38,949 nt of DNA from the NCBI GenBank assembly GCA_027486585.1, contig JAIXOU010000007.1, positions 1 through 38,949 of the forward strand, given 5' to 3'. Below, one piece after another: positions 23,702-34,219 of this stretch (position 1 is the first letter of the stretch; each line of letters begins with the position of its first letter). Below the pieces are notes generated by a model that made no database searches, had not been told where the DNA came from, and worked only from the letters and a program-made list of their open reading frames with translations. Both the position numbers and the translations under genes were made by a program. The stretch comes from Verrucomicrobiaceae bacterium. GTDB taxonomy: Bacteria; Verrucomicrobiota; Verrucomicrobiia; Verrucomicrobiales; Verrucomicrobiaceae.

Positions 23702-25210
23702 TTATTCAGGAATGGCATCGCCGCGTTTCACGGTCTTCCCTTCCCAGATGGCTTCATCGGTTTTAGGGTCATAAGTGAGGACACGACTGGCACTATTGGG
23801 TGCGGGAGGGAGATCGACTTTAGGTAGCCATTTTTTATGATCGGCAATGATGGACACATACTCGGAATTGCCAGCTAGATTGTGCCATTCGTTGGGATCC
23901 TTCTGCATGTCATAGAGTTCTTCAGAACCGTCCGCGTAATGAATGTAGCGCCAACGTTCGCTGCGAATGCCATGGTTGCCTTGATTATGTGTCGTGATGG
24001 CAGGACGCTCCTTCTTTGACGAGGCGTTTTTGAGTTGCGGCAAAAGACTAACTCCCTCCAAATCATCGCGTCCAGGAAGTCCTGCCAACTCAATGAGAGT
24101 AGGATAGATATCCATGAGTTCGGCAGGCTGAGTGCAACGTTGACTAGGCTTGATACCAGGCCCAGCAAAGATCAGTGGCACCTTAGTGCCGCGATCCCAG
24201 AGCGTATTTTTACCGGTGATGCCCTTTTCACCGAGATGCCAACCATGATCACCCCAAAGAACGATGATGGTATTATCAGCAATTCCAGCTTCATCCAAAG
24301 CGGTCATTAATCGGCCAATTTGAGCATCGACAAAACTCGTGCATGCTAGGTAACTGCGCACCAGATTGCGCCATTGGTTATTTTCTTTGACCCACTTCAG
24401 ACGCGGCTCTGGAAGCTCCCAATGCAGATTCCAGGAAAAGCGCGGTGTGTCGTCTCGATCTGTTTCAAGAACCTTTGGCAAAACGCTGTCATCATCAGGA
24501 TACAGATCAAACCACTTTTGCGTGGCATAGCATGGGACATGCGGCAGAAAGAACCCAGCGGCGAGAAAGAAAGGCTTCTCTTTTGGAGCTGCTTTAATCT
24601 GGTCTACTGTCCAACTAGCGACCTGATAATCACCTTTCCCCGTATCATCATTGTCAAGAGGCCAGACACCCCAGTCCATCAATGGATTGTTGCCCATTGG
24701 AGTTGCAGGAATGAGCTTCTGGGGTGGCTTGCTACCAACACCGCCATAAGGAGCAGTCACTTGAAATTCTGGTGTTTGAGCTTCTTTAGCACGTCCCTTG
24801 CCCTTTCCCTTCCCTGCCCCACTGCCAGTGCCGCCATGATAAATTTTACCCGTTGCAGCGGTGCTGTAACCATGGTTGGCAAAGTGTTGCGGCAAAGCCA
24901 CACGATCTTTCAATGCGGACACGGTGCGAAACCAAGGCGACAGACCATATATTCCTGTCGAAGAGGGTCTCAAACCAAGCAGAAGACTCGTGCGGGATGG
25001 ATTGCATAACGGAGCATTGCAATGGGCATTCAAAAACGTCGTGCCACGTGCTGCAAGTTTATCCAAATGAGGTGTCTTCGCCATCGGATGACCGCCCATG
25101 TGACCGATCCAGTCATTTTGATCATCAATGGCGATGAAAAGGATGTTAGGTTTATCAGCCGCCAAGAGGGGTAGACTGAAGAATGTGAATAAGACCAAGA
25201 GGGATTTCAT
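23702..25210 (-). CDS. Type I sulfatase, iduronate-2-sulfatase-like (S1_7 type)
   Basis: A 502-residue secreted sulfatase; the ATG at 25210 (MKSLLVLFTFFSLPLLAA) is chosen over a TTG seven codons upstream. Features: AIDDQND (27-33), formylglycine Cys69 in LCNPSR, then a GLRPSSTGIYG segment typical of iduronate-2-sulfatase relatives, FFLPHVP in the core, and WGDHGWHLGEKG carrying late metal ligands. A glycine/lysine-rich insertion (about 131-145, GAGKGKGKGRAK) follows GKIYHGG. Members of this group remove sulfate from uronic acids or other sugars in glycosaminoglycans and algal polysaccharides. It begins 27 bases after the preceding sulfatase stop. Another gene of the same type lies at 32692-34212. 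Confidence 0.92.
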   Translation of the reverse strand: MKSLLVLFTFFSLPLLAADKPNILFIAIDDQNDWIGHMGGHPMAKTPHLDKLAARGTTFLNAHCNAPLCNPSRTSLLLGLRPSSTGIYGLSPWFRTVSALKDRVALPQHFANHGYSTAATGKIYHGGTGSGAGKGKGKGRAKEAQTPEFQVTAPYGGVGSKPPQKLIPATPMGNNPLMDWGVWPLDNDDTGKGDYQVASWTVDQIKAAPKEKPFFLAAGFFLPHVPCYATQKWFDLYPDDDSVLPKVLETDRDDTPRFSWNLHWELPEPRLKWVKENNQWRNLVRSYLACTSFVDAQIGRLMTALDEAGIADNTIIVLWGDHGWHLGEKGITGKNTLWDRGTKVPLIFAGPGIKPSQRCTQPAELMDIYPTLIELAGLPGRDDLEGVSLLPQLKNASSKKERPAITTHNQGNHGIRSERWRYIHYADGSEELYDMQKDPNEWHNLAGNSEYVSIIADHKKWLPKVDLPPAPNSASRVLTYDPKTDEAIWEGKTVKRGDAIPE

Positions 25211-25237
25211 CGGTTTCAAAAAAGCAGGCAAGAATGG

Positions 25238-27046
25238 CTAAGGCAAAAGGGTTAATGTCAGACGACGAACGTCCATGACGGAATGACCAGGAATTTCTAG
25301 AGCCTGCAAGGTCAATGGGCCGTGACCTGCAGGCAGCGTCATCTCACCTAGCTTCAAGGTGTGGAAATCCTTCATCTGACTTTCACCATCCGGACGGGGC
25401 AATGTGTCCTGATTCGTGTTTAGGGGAGGATCCCAACCGGGCTGCACTTTGGCCTGTAGTTTGGCATCTAAAAAGCTCAACTCGACGATAGAGCCAGCAT
25501 CCACCAGCTTACACGTATAATCGACGGTCACTTCATATCGACCAGCCGTCTGCACTTTTAGCAACCAGACCATGCAATCTTCCTTCTTTGTCCAATTCAT
25601 AAAATACGAACAATTGGGCGCACTACTACTACGCTTCACTTGACCTCGAGGCTCGCCATCACGCGCGGGTAACATGGTGATAGGAAACTCAGGATAACCC
25701 ACAGGAATCGGTCGCTGATCGACCGCATTCCCTTGCCCCTTCTTTTTGTCACCCTTTGGCTTCCCTTCCGAACGTTCACCTAGAACGTCCGATCTCCAAG
25801 CTTTGACGGCCTGCGTCAATGTTGCAACCAAAACAGGCGCTTGATCATTGATCGCTTGGGTTTGTCCGGGATCAGCCACCATGTCATAAAGCAGGCCTGC
25901 ATGATCGAGTCGATGCGTTTGAGTTCGAACACTCACGGCACCGCCCCAAGTGGAGAAGATCATGCGCTCAGGCCACTCAGTCTTCTTGTTGAAAAGTAGC
26001 GGACTAAGATCACGTCCATCCAAAGGTTTATCACCGACGCGTTTGATTCCCGCCAAAGAGATGAGAGTTGGCATCAAATCAATAGCACCAGCAATTTGAG
26101 TCATGGTATGACCGGCTGGCAACTTATTTGGCCAGCGCACGTAACAGACCGAGCGAACACCCCCTTCATCCGTGGTCGCTTTCTTGCCTTTCATGCCGCC
26201 TGTCCAGCGCATGCTATTGGGACCATTATCAGAGAAATAGACAATGATCGTGTTTTCATTCAAGCCATGATCCTTGAGCTTTGCCAGCACACGACCAACG
26301 TTCATATCCTGATTCTCGATCATGGAAAGCGCACAGCGAGTTTCATCCAGCACTTCCTTCTCAGGATCAGTGCCCCTGAGCTGAATCGGTTTATCTTTAA
26401 ACCGCGCCCAGTTCTCAGCTGGCGATGCCCAAGGAGAATGCGGCGTGGTGAATGGCACATAACAGACGAAAGGTTTATCTTTGTTCTTCTCAATGAAGTT
26501 GAGAGCCCGATCTGTGCAAACATCGACAATGTAACCTTGGGTTCGGATCATGCGACCATTCTCCTCAAGAGGCGCATCAAAGTATTCCCCCCAATGCCCT
26601 GCGCTGTGACCGAAGTATTCATCAAAGCCACGTGCCATCGGATGATAAGGCCACTGACTTCCGTTGTGCCATTTCCCAAAAGCACCTGTGGCATAACCAG
26701 CGGCTTTAAAAGCGTCAGCCAGGGTTTTTTCGTCTAAATTCAAACGTTCTTGTCCAGTCGACACTCCACGCACTCCGCCTCGGGGATAATAGCGTCCCGT
26801 GAGAAATTCAGCCCGAGTTGGAGAGCAAACAGGACACACATAAAAGCGATCCAGCGAAACACCACCTTTCGCAATGGAGTCGATATTTGGCGTGCTCACC
26901 TGGGTATTGCCCGAATGACTGTAATCCCCCCAACCGGCATCATCGGCAAGGAAAATAACAACGTTGGGAGGGGCTGAGCATAAGGGCGCGCTCAACAGGC
27001 CCAAGATAAGTATAAACAATGGAATGGATTGAAACGGAAGCTTCAT
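25238..27046 (-). CDS. Type I sulfatase with C-terminal beta-sandwich
   Basis: A 602-residue secreted sulfatase (signal peptide [20 protein letters not shown]). LADDAGWGD (33-41), formylglycine Cys74 in VCSPTR, FGKWHNG (123-129), TPHSPW (201-206) and FSDNGPNS (271-278) mark a complete catalytic domain. A lysine-rich linker (428-440, [13 protein letters not shown]) joins it to a C-terminal region of about 140 residues that looks like a carbohydrate-binding beta-sandwich ([29 protein letters not shown]). Its start codon overlaps the stop of the gene before it (ATGA, 27043-27046), so the two are translationally coupled. The substrate is unknown. Confidence 0.92.
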   Translation of the reverse strand: MKLPFQSIPLFILILGLLSAPLCSAPPNVVIFLADDAGWGDYSHSGNTQVSTPNIDSIAKGGVSLDRFYVCPVCSPTRAEFLTGRYYPRGGVRGVSTGQERLNLDEKTLADAFKAAGYATGAFGKWHNGSQWPYHPMARGFDEYFGHSAGHWGEYFDAPLEENGRMIRTQGYIVDVCTDRALNFIEKNKDKPFVCYVPFTTPHSPWASPAENWARFKDKPIQLRGTDPEKEVLDETRCALSMIENQDMNVGRVLAKLKDHGLNENTIIVYFSDNGPNSMRWTGGMKGKKATTDEGGVRSVCYVRWPNKLPAGHTMTQIAGAIDLMPTLISLAGIKRVGDKPLDGRDLSPLLFNKKTEWPERMIFSTWGGAVSVRTQTHRLDHAGLLYDMVADPGQTQAINDQAPVLVATLTQAVKAWRSDVLGERSEGKPKGDKKKGQGNAVDQRPIPVGYPEFPITMLPARDGEPRGQVKRSSSAPNCSYFMNWTKKEDCMVWLLKVQTAGRYEVTVDYTCKLVDAGSIVELSFLDAKLQAKVQPGWDPPLNTNQDTLPRPDGESQMKDFHTLKLGEMTLPAGHGPLTLQALEIPGHSVMDVRRLTLTLLP

Positions 27047-28599
27047 GGTTGTTGAATGGGTTCTTTCTCGATGTCAGTCGGATTGATCCAGCCTGCCTTG
27101 GGCATTTTGCCGAGCAAATAATTATCGTAGAAACCTTTGTTGTTGGTCGCTGGGTATTCATCAAAGATTTTACCGTTACCACTCATGCGGGGATCGCCTT
27201 GGCCAGCAAGCTCTGCCTCCATGCGTGTCCGAAGATCCTGAATACGCTGCTCATGCACCGACTCGCCCGCTAAGTTATGCGTGCAGCTGGCATCGACACT
27301 GCGATCATAGAATTCCTCCCCAGGTCTCATGCCAAAGCAAAGCTGCCAAAACTTATTCGCTCGATCATGACGCCCCATTTCCAGAATGAGTGTCTTGGAT
27401 GGACTTGAATCGGTGTCAGTGTATCCCGTCTCAGGGTTGCCTGCGGGCCAGCGTGTGGGTTCGTAGTTTTTTAAATACAGATGGGTGTCCGTCACCATCC
27501 CGCGAATCGGATAGCCCCAGTCATTCGGACGACCAACGTCGGTGCGCTCTTTACCAATGAGCGTATGATCACGCTCAGCAATCACGCGACCTGATTTCCC
27601 ACTCTCCAAAATGGGCCGCCAGGTCTTACCCGTAATCGCCATCATGCCGCTGTCTTTTTCAGAAATGCCTGCATAATCGAGGATGGTCGCCGCCAGATCC
27701 GTAAAATTGACAAAGTCGTCGATGACACGACCAGCCTTGTTCACACCACCTGGAAAACGAACGGCCAAAGGCACATGATTGGAGTCCTCATAAGCGTAGC
27801 CCTTGCTTCTTGGAAACGGCATGCCGTGATCGGCAGTGACAATGATGAGCGTATTGTCAAGCTGCCCGCGCTTTTCTAACTCCGCAATCATCAGAGCCAA
27901 ATGACGGTCGGTATGCTCAACTTCAAAGGCATAATCAAGGAGGTCGTTGCGGACAATTTCGTCATCAGGCAGGTAATCTGGAACCTTGGTGATATCGCTG
28001 AGTTTCTTACCACCTTTTTTCACCCCCGATCCATATTCATAACCACGATGAGGCTCGGTGCTACCATACCAAAAGCACCATGGCCCGTCCTTGGGTGATT
28101 CATCAAGGAAGTCGTTAAAATTCGCCGCATAATCAATCTTGCCCATTTCTGAAGTAGGAGCGGGGGCCTTCCTTTTGTCGTAAGCTTTGCCTGTGATTTT
28201 CCTGAGCTTACCACTCACATCCTTGGCAATACCAGGTCCCCAACCTTTTCCAGTAATGCCCATGTGCCAGCCTTTTTCAGTCAGCACCTCCGGCCAACTC
28301 TTGAGCTTGGCTGGAAAGTAGGCCATGTGATTACCGGCTTCTTCATTCTGCCAGGCATGACGCCCAGTGAGCACGATGGCTCGGGAGGGAGCACATTTGG
28401 CGACAGGGGTGTAGGCATGGGTGAAAAGTAAGCCTTCTTTGGCAATACGATCAAAGGCAGGCGTCTTCACCCATGGCGTACCGTAGGCTCCAGCATGCGC
28501 CCCCCAGTCATCAGCGATGGCAAAAAGAATGTTAGGCTTCTGAGGAGCTGCTGCCAAGTTGAGCTGCGCAAGAGCTAGAAGTAAAATCAATGGTTTCAT
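27043..28599 (-). CDS. Type I sulfatase, sulfamidase-like (S1_8 type)
   Basis: A 518-residue secreted sulfatase (signal peptide [18 protein letters not shown]). [13 protein letters not shown] (28-40), formylglycine Cys69 in KCAPSR, the [10 protein letters not shown] segment, [12 protein letters not shown] and [16 protein letters not shown] carry the expected active-site residues. The last motif and the [14 protein letters not shown] run resemble heparan N-sulfatases and related S1_8 enzymes, which cleave N- or O-sulfate from amino sugars or uronates. The C-terminus ends in the Ile-Gln-Gln-Pro codons just before the TGA that overlaps the next start. It begins 16 bases after the preceding sulfatase stop. 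Confidence 0.92.
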   Translation of the reverse strand: MKPLILLLALAQLNLAAAPQKPNILFAIADDWGAHAGAYGTPWVKTPAFDRIAKEGLLFTHAYTPVAKCAPSRAIVLTGRHAWQNEEAGNHMAYFPAKLKSWPEVLTEKGWHMGITGKGWGPGIAKDVSGKLRKITGKAYDKRKAPAPTSEMGKIDYAANFNDFLDESPKDGPWCFWYGSTEPHRGYEYGSGVKKGGKKLSDITKVPDYLPDDEIVRNDLLDYAFEVEHTDRHLALMIAELEKRGQLDNTLIIVTADHGMPFPRSKGYAYEDSNHVPLAVRFPGGVNKAGRVIDDFVNFTDLAATILDYAGISEKDSGMMAITGKTWRPILESGKSGRVIAERDHTLIGKERTDVGRPNDWGYPIRGMVTDTHLYLKNYEPTRWPAGNPETGYTDTDSSPSKTLILEMGRHDRANKFWQLCFGMRPGEEFYDRSVDASCTHNLAGESVHEQRIQDLRTRMEAELAGQGDPRMSGNGKIFDEYPATNNKGFYDNYLLGKMPKAGWINPTDIEKEPIQQP

Positions 28600-28615
28600 C
28601 AGAAAGAAAAAGAGT

Positions 28616-30115
28616 TCATTTAGAATCGCTAGTCACACCGGGAATCGTGAGAGGAAATTGAGCATTGGCACTCACTTCTTGGCGTAGCAAAGCTTCTGCC
28701 TTCGTGATCAATGCAGGATGTTCACGAGCGATGTCTTTTGTTTCGCCACGATCCTTGGCCAAATCATAGACTTCCCAGGGACCCGGATTCTTCGTTTTCA
28801 AGTTTTGGCGAACCAATTTAAAGTCACCCAACCTGACAGCGACCTGACCTCCATACTCGGGAAAGACCCAAAGCATGGGCTTGGCACGCGGTTTTTCACT
28901 GGAAGGATCGGTGAGCAATGACCATAAACTATCGCCATCCAATCCTTCAGGCTTCGGAAGAGATGCTGCGTCACAGAGTGTCGGAAACCAATCCGCAAAG
29001 TAGCTCGGTGCATCACTCACTGATCCGCTCGCAATGCGACCCGGCAGACGAGCGATCATCGGCACGCGGATACCGCCCTCATAGACACTGCCTTTGTAAC
29101 CGCGCAGATCAGCCGTGCTGTTAAAGAACTTCGGATCAGCCCCACCAATATGGAAATGTGTACCTTTGGGTCCTTCATGCGTCGCCCCGTTATCGCTCGT
29201 GAAAATGACCAACGTGTGATCCGCCACACCTGCTTTCTCCAGCGCGGACATCACCCGCCCCACATAGCCATCCAGATCAGAAATCATGGCCGCATAGCCC
29301 GCATGAGGCCGAGGATGCGGAAGATAACCACTTTCGCCACGATAAACGTCTGAGTCCCAATCCGCAGGAAATTTTTCCACCGATTCACGCGGCGGATGCA
29401 TGGCCACATGGGGCTCAATAAAAGGCAGATAAAGAAAAAACGGAGCACCGGATTTTTCCGCAATAAACTTTTCCGCCTCAGCTACCATCAGTTTTGGTGC
29501 ATACACCTCACCGATCCAATCTTCGAGTTTTACCTCGCCTTCGGGTTGTTTGGCACCGCCAGGAATAGGCTTAGCGTTAAGTGTTACCTTTTCGGCATTC
29601 CGCCACAGGTGTGCAGGATAAAAGCTGTGAGCCAATGACTGGCAATTATAACCAAAGAATAAATTAAACCCCTTCAGAGCAGGCTCACCAGAACTACCCA
29701 CCGGCCCCAATCCCCACTTCCCCATGGCCCCAGTCGCATATCCAGCTTGTTGAAACAATTGGGCGATCGTGACGGCCTGCTCAGTGAGTGGAAACTGACC
29801 TTCATCAAACTGCGGGAATTTTTTCTTGGCCTGAAGATTGCCCCGAATCTCTGCATGTCCCAGATGCTTGCCCGTCATCAAAACACAGCGAGAAGGCGCG
29901 CAAACCGGAGCTCCACTGTAATGCTGAGTAAAACGGGTTCCCTGTTTGGCTAACAAATCCAGATTGGGCGTCGGAATCTTCTTCTGACCATAACAGCCCA
30001 GATCTGCCCACCCCAAGTCATCGGCAATGATGAAGACGACGTTAAGCTTTGTTTCGGCAGCAAGCTCGAAGGCAAGCGACCAAAAACAAAAAGCAAAAAT
30101 AAGAACTTGTTTCAT
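28616..30115 (-). CDS. Type I sulfatase (arylsulfatase A-like)
   Basis: A 499-residue secreted sulfatase. The ATG at 30115 ([20 protein letters not shown]) is chosen because it opens a signal peptide; the frame extends 44 codons upstream into non-coding-looking sequence. Motifs: [14 protein letters not shown] (30-43), formylglycine Cys72 in [23 protein letters not shown] and [11 protein letters not shown]. The C-terminal region is the usual small four-stranded subdomain ([12 protein letters not shown]). The gap before it is about 134 bases and holds only a 6-bp inverted repeat (30203-30208 with 30217-30222), which may mark a separate promoter. Substrate unknown. Confidence 0.92.
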   Translation of the reverse strand: MKQVLIFAFCFWSLAFELAAETKLNVVFIIADDLGWADLGCYGQKKIPTPNLDLLAKQGTRFTQHYSGAPVCAPSRCVLMTGKHLGHAEIRGNLQAKKKFPQFDEGQFPLTEQAVTIAQLFQQAGYATGAMGKWGLGPVGSSGEPALKGFNLFFGYNCQSLAHSFYPAHLWRNAEKVTLNAKPIPGGAKQPEGEVKLEDWIGEVYAPKLMVAEAEKFIAEKSGAPFFLYLPFIEPHVAMHPPRESVEKFPADWDSDVYRGESGYLPHPRPHAGYAAMISDLDGYVGRVMSALEKAGVADHTLVIFTSDNGATHEGPKGTHFHIGGADPKFFNSTADLRGYKGSVYEGGIRVPMIARLPGRIASGSVSDAPSYFADWFPTLCDAASLPKPEGLDGDSLWSLLTDPSSEKPRAKPMLWVFPEYGGQVAVRLGDFKLVRQNLKTKNPGPWEVYDLAKDRGETKDIAREHPALITKAEALLRQEVSANAQFPLTIPGVTSDSK

Positions 30116-30249
30116 GGGGGATGAGCCAACGATCACGCAGGCACAAATCTTCCTCAAAAAGCATTCAGCCTTATGCCCTCGTGGGACGACCATTCGAGAC
30201 GTTCTCATTCGTAATGATGAGACTTCATTGTGGCGCTTTGATTTCACTT

Positions 30250-31737
30250 CTAGTAATCTGCGCCTGTCAGGCTCTCCAAGGTCGATTTTTGCCAGTCTCG
30301 GAGTTTTAACTTGAGTCTTTCGGCGATGGCTGGCTGCTGCTCGGTGAGGTTGACCTTCTCGGCGGGATCAGACTTGAGATCAAAAAGTTCATACGCTGGC
30401 CCGTCCTTTTTGCGGTCGTGAATGACGAGTTTGAAGGAACCGTCGATGATCGCACGCGCCCCCTGGTAATCCGTCTCAGTGATGCTGGCATGGTGAAAGT
30501 TGGTGAAGTCGCGGGTGGCTTTACCCCCCGATTTTTTCGCGAGTGGAGTGGTGCCTTCTTGCAGTGCTGGATCGATGTAAGGCTTCGATTGATCGACATT
30601 GCGAAAACTGTATTCCCAAAAGTAGAGCGGCTTTGGGCGATCCGTCATTTTACCATCGAGCAATGGGCTGAGATCCACACCATCTATAGGCCTTGATGGA
30701 AGAGCTTGACCCGTGATGGCGCATAGAGTGGGCAGCAGGTCACTCGTAGTAACACGGACGTTGGTGGTTCGCTGTTGTGGGATGCGCGCTGGCCATTCGA
30801 TGAGGCCGGGGACCAGGATGCCACCTTCATACATCTGACCTTTCACGCCGCGATGAGGGAACCCGAGCGCGGCATCGGGTGAGGTGCCATTGTCACCGCA
30901 GTAAAAAACGAGCGTGTTGTCGCGCAGACCTGCAGCGGCCAAATGCCGGCGCAGCGTGCCGATGGCACGGTCCATGGCGGTGATTTCAGCATAACGCTCA
31001 CGCAGGACTTCACCTTGAGACCTCGTGGTCGGCCCACCGGTTTCGTTTGAGGTTAGTTTGACCTTCTTGGTATATTTCGCAGGCAGATCATCATACAGCG
31101 CGAGATCTGCTGGCAGGCCACTGTAGGGCTCATGCGGAGACCCGAACCAAACGATCGTGAAGAATGACTGATCGGCTTTTTGAGCACGGTCGATGAAGCG
31201 TATGGCTTCACGAATCAGGATCTCCGAGCTTTCACCCTGAAAGACGTCAGGCGGACCGCCATTGCGGGAAAGCGATGGATTCAGCTCAAAGAAATTGTCA
31301 TGCGAGAGGCATTCGTGAAAGCCCATTGATAGCGGGCTTACAGGAGACTCTTTTTTCACTGCACCGACATGCCATTTACCGATGTGACTGCATTGATAGC
31401 CTGCTTTGGCGAGAAGGTGCGCACTGGTGATCTCCTCGGGCCGAAACGACCAACCCGGTGCAAAGGTGCCCATGCGGTTTGGGTGTCGCCCCGTGAGAAA
31501 ACTCGCCCGCGTTGGTGAGCAACTTGGATGCGCCGCATAGAAACGGTCCATGCGCAGCCCCGTAGCCGCCATTTCATCCAGCACCGGAGTCTTCACATGA
31601 GGATGCCCATGATAGCCCGTCTCTTCCCATCCATGATCATCGCCCATCATGAGGATGATGTTTGGTGCCTTAGCCGCCGCGCTTAACGGAGGGCTGACTG
31701 CAACAAGGCAAAGAAGGAGGCATAGAGATAGATGCAT
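30250..31737 (-). CDS. Type I sulfatase (N-acetylgalactosamine-6-sulfatase-like)
   Basis: A 495-residue secreted sulfatase (signal peptide MHLSLCLLLCLVAVSPPLSA). MGDDHGWEETGYHG (31-44), formylglycine Cys73 in SCSPTR, IGKWHVGAVKK, GSPHEPYSG and YCGDNGTSPDA give a complete active site. The RHPNRMGTFAPGW stretch after the formylglycine site recalls galactosamine-6-sulfatase relatives, a tentative subfamily call. It begins 55 bases after the alpha/beta hydrolase stop and is likely in the same transcript. Confidence 0.91.
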   Translation of the reverse strand: MHLSLCLLLCLVAVSPPLSAAAKAPNIILMMGDDHGWEETGYHGHPHVKTPVLDEMAATGLRMDRFYAAHPSCSPTRASFLTGRHPNRMGTFAPGWSFRPEEITSAHLLAKAGYQCSHIGKWHVGAVKKESPVSPLSMGFHECLSHDNFFELNPSLSRNGGPPDVFQGESSEILIREAIRFIDRAQKADQSFFTIVWFGSPHEPYSGLPADLALYDDLPAKYTKKVKLTSNETGGPTTRSQGEVLRERYAEITAMDRAIGTLRRHLAAAGLRDNTLVFYCGDNGTSPDAALGFPHRGVKGQMYEGGILVPGLIEWPARIPQQRTTNVRVTTSDLLPTLCAITGQALPSRPIDGVDLSPLLDGKMTDRPKPLYFWEYSFRNVDQSKPYIDPALQEGTTPLAKKSGGKATRDFTNFHHASITETDYQGARAIIDGSFKLVIHDRKKDGPAYELFDLKSDPAEKVNLTEQQPAIAERLKLKLRDWQKSTLESLTGADY

Positions 31738-31792
31738 GGTCAGTGGGTAGGTGGACGAGGCGATTCACGAAAACACATGGTGAAGAAGGCAT

Positions 31793-32695
31793 TCACGGAG
31801 TCGCGATCAACTTCTCGCCACTCGCAGGCATCGTCTTCGTGGGTTCGCCGGTGAGGAGGCCGTGCTTTACGAGGAACTTGTCCGCCGCGATGAGGGTGAC
31901 GGTTTGCCAGGGGCCTTTGTTAAAGAAGCTGTGGGATTGTCCGGGAGCGATGTTGAGTTCGATGGTTTTTGTGCCCAGCGATTTCCATTTTGCATGGGCC
32001 ACATCCCAGCCTTTTTTCCAAGGGTCTTTGTCACCAAAGAAAGCGATGGCAGGCGGGAGTTCGGCCTTCATCTGCTTCAAGATGTCGATCTCCGCGTCTT
32101 GATCGTCATCCGTTGCAAAGGCCGGATTGAACCAAAGGTAGGCGACGACACGGGTGTCGATAGCCTTACTGTCTGCGGGGTCGTTAAGACCAGGATTCAT
32201 CGTGGCCAGCGCACTGATGTGACCACCTGCCGAACCGCCACCCGTGATGATGCGTTGCGGGTCCACGCCTAGTTCACTGGCGTGTTGCTTGAACCAACGG
32301 ATAGCGCTTTTGGCGTCGGTGACGCACACTCGCTTCCGTGTTTCACCCGCAGGCAGTTTGGCGGCATCGGGCTTGCTGAGCATCTGATATTCTGAAGTGG
32401 CACAGACAAGTCCACGACTGGCAAAGTAAGCACAAGCGATGCGAAATTGGCTCAACGAGCCACCCGACCAACTGCCACCATGAAACAGGATCAATCCGGG
32501 CACTTGGCTTTTCGCCGCATCGTGATTTGGTGGAAAGTAGATCTCCATCTGGCGCTCTTTACCAGCAGAGGTTTTGTAGATGTAGGGTTTGCCTGAGGGA
32601 GCATCGGCTCCGAGCCCGCCTTTGGCTTTCATGGGCTTTTCAGCGGCAACCGAGATGCCGCAAAGAGCGATACCGATAAGAGATAGGATTTTCAT
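31793..32695 (-). CDS. Secreted alpha/beta hydrolase, acetyl-esterase-like
   Basis: A 300-residue protein with signal peptide (MKILSLIGIALCGISVAA). The esterase fold is marked by HGGSW (72-76, oxyanion hole), GGGSAGG (nucleophile Ser155), Asp224 in GDKDPW and His255 in GQSHSFF. It is close to the group that includes feruloyl and acetyl xylan esterases and polysaccharide deacylases. Its ATG overlaps the stop of the sulfatase at 32692 (ATGA, 32692-32695), so the two are translated together, which supports joint removal of sulfate and acyl groups from one glycan. The ester it cuts is not known. Confidence 0.9.
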   Translation of the reverse strand: MKILSLIGIALCGISVAAEKPMKAKGGLGADAPSGKPYIYKTSAGKERQMEIYFPPNHDAAKSQVPGLILFHGGSWSGGSLSQFRIACAYFASRGLVCATSEYQMLSKPDAAKLPAGETRKRVCVTDAKSAIRWFKQHASELGVDPQRIITGGGSAGGHISALATMNPGLNDPADSKAIDTRVVAYLWFNPAFATDDDQDAEIDILKQMKAELPPAIAFFGDKDPWKKGWDVAHAKWKSLGTKTIELNIAPGQSHSFFNKGPWQTVTLIAADKFLVKHGLLTGEPTKTMPASGEKLIATP

Positions 32696-34212
32696 GGATT
32701 GGTTAAATTAGGTGCCCAGAGGCCTTCTTTGAGTTCAGGTGTCTTGCCATCGGCAGGAAAGGTCGATTTAGCGGCGGCACGTGTTTGGGCTGATAATTCA
32801 GCCACGATGGCAGCATGCTCAGGGTTTTCGGCGAGGTTGGTGAGTTCTTGCGGATCTGTGTCGTGATCATAGAGCTCGCGACCTTCACTGCCTTCATCCC
32901 ATTCCGTGTAGCGCCAGCGTGGGGTCCGCAGACTGTAGCCAAAGAAGCGTTTGCCCTTATCCCCCTTGGCTGCAGCAGCTCCTTGGCGATTAAAGTTACC
33001 ACCCCGCACGACTTGCGTGAGAGCCCAGCCACGGCCTGCGGCCTTCGGATCTTTGAGCATGGGCACTAGGCTCTGACCTTGCAGGTTTGCTGGGGCTTTG
33101 ATGCCGGCCAGTTCGGCGAGTGTGGGGAAGAGATCCAGATGACTGACCGGAGCTTTCACCACGCTTCCCTTCCCTGCGGTTCCCGGTGCGACAATGAGCA
33201 GTGGCACGCGCGAACTCCCCTCAAAGAGACTCTGCTTCTGCCACAAACCATGCTCGCCCATGTGATAACCATGGTCGCTGGTGAATACGATGATCGTATT
33301 GTCGGCGAGGCCCAATTGATCCAGCGAATCCACCACACGACCGACCTGAGCATCCATGAAGCTGATACTCGCATAATAGGCCTGCAAGCACTGGCGACGA
33401 AGGTCATCGGTTAATTTGTCCTGCTCTGGCTTGTAGCTGCCCAGCGCCGCCGCAGGCACATCGGCTTGATCTTCTTTCACTCCCTGAACCACGGGCATTT
33501 CAGCTTCGGGGTATTGGTCAAAGTATGGTGCCTTGGGCGAGACATAGGGCGTGTGCGGACGAAAGAAACCCACCGCAAGAAAGAACGGACGCTGCTTCTG
33601 CTTCGCACAACGTTCCAGCACCCACTCCGCATCAGCGGCCATCATGGCATCGGTATGATATTCATCACTTTTGGGTGAGGCATACCAGCTCAGAGTGCCA
33701 CCAAACTGCCCCGGAGTGAGCGTCACAATTTTCGATTCCTCCTCCAAACGATCCACCCCAGCAGGATTCAGCTCCAACTCCCAGGAAGCAGGATCGTCAT
33801 GGCCATTCGTGCCGATCGAGTTAGGCACATTGTAGTGATACAACTTGCCGATGCGTGCCGCAAAATACCCCGCTTGCCGAAAGCTCTGCGAGAGACTGAA
33901 CTGTTTGGGAATGGTCTGCCGAAAAATTTGGGCATTGGTGAGAATGCCAGTGCTGTTTGGATACAGGCCAGTAAGCATTGAGTTCCGACTCGGACCACAA
34001 AGCGGGAAGGTGCAGTAAGAGCGCTCAAACTTCACCCCACGTGCTGCCAGCTTGTCGATATTCGGTGTCTTGGCACGCGGATCGCCATAACAGCCAAGGT
34101 AGTTGTTCAAGTCATCCGCCATGAGGAAGAGGACGTTTGGCTGCGCCGAAACGGCTGCAGGAAGCACACTGAACGGAGTGCTCAGGATCGCTAGGAATAA
34201 AAGACTTCTCAT
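32692..34212 (-). CDS. Type I sulfatase, iduronate-2-sulfatase-like (S1_7 type)
   Basis: A 506-residue secreted sulfatase. The ATG at 34212 (MRSLLFLAILSTPFSVLPAAV) is chosen for its signal peptide and lies 7 bases after the previous stop; the frame runs 45 codons further up through the end of that gene. Motifs: MADDLNNYLGCYG (31-43), formylglycine Cys72 in LCGPSR, GLYPNSTGIL, FFRPHTPYVSP and TSDHGYHMGEHGLW. This matches the iduronate-2-sulfatase group like the gene at 23702. A short alanine/lysine-rich loop (AAAAKGDKGKR) sits near residue 430. The gene ends in an ATGA overlap with the esterase. Confidence 0.92.
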   Translation of the reverse strand: MRSLLFLAILSTPFSVLPAAVSAQPNVLFLMADDLNNYLGCYGDPRAKTPNIDKLAARGVKFERSYCTFPLCGPSRNSMLTGLYPNSTGILTNAQIFRQTIPKQFSLSQSFRQAGYFAARIGKLYHYNVPNSIGTNGHDDPASWELELNPAGVDRLEEESKIVTLTPGQFGGTLSWYASPKSDEYHTDAMMAADAEWVLERCAKQKQRPFFLAVGFFRPHTPYVSPKAPYFDQYPEAEMPVVQGVKEDQADVPAAALGSYKPEQDKLTDDLRRQCLQAYYASISFMDAQVGRVVDSLDQLGLADNTIIVFTSDHGYHMGEHGLWQKQSLFEGSSRVPLLIVAPGTAGKGSVVKAPVSHLDLFPTLAELAGIKAPANLQGQSLVPMLKDPKAAGRGWALTQVVRGGNFNRQGAAAAKGDKGKRFFGYSLRTPRWRYTEWDEGSEGRELYDHDTDPQELTNLAENPEHAAIVAELSAQTRAAAKSTFPADGKTPELKEGLWAPNLTNP

Positions 34213-34219
34213 GAGAATG

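Noticed and set aside
30203-30222. TCTCAT...ATGAGA inverted repeat upstream of the sulfatase at 30115
   Set aside because: Only 6 bp with no T-run and no second copy; it is mentioned under the gene but not listed as a site.
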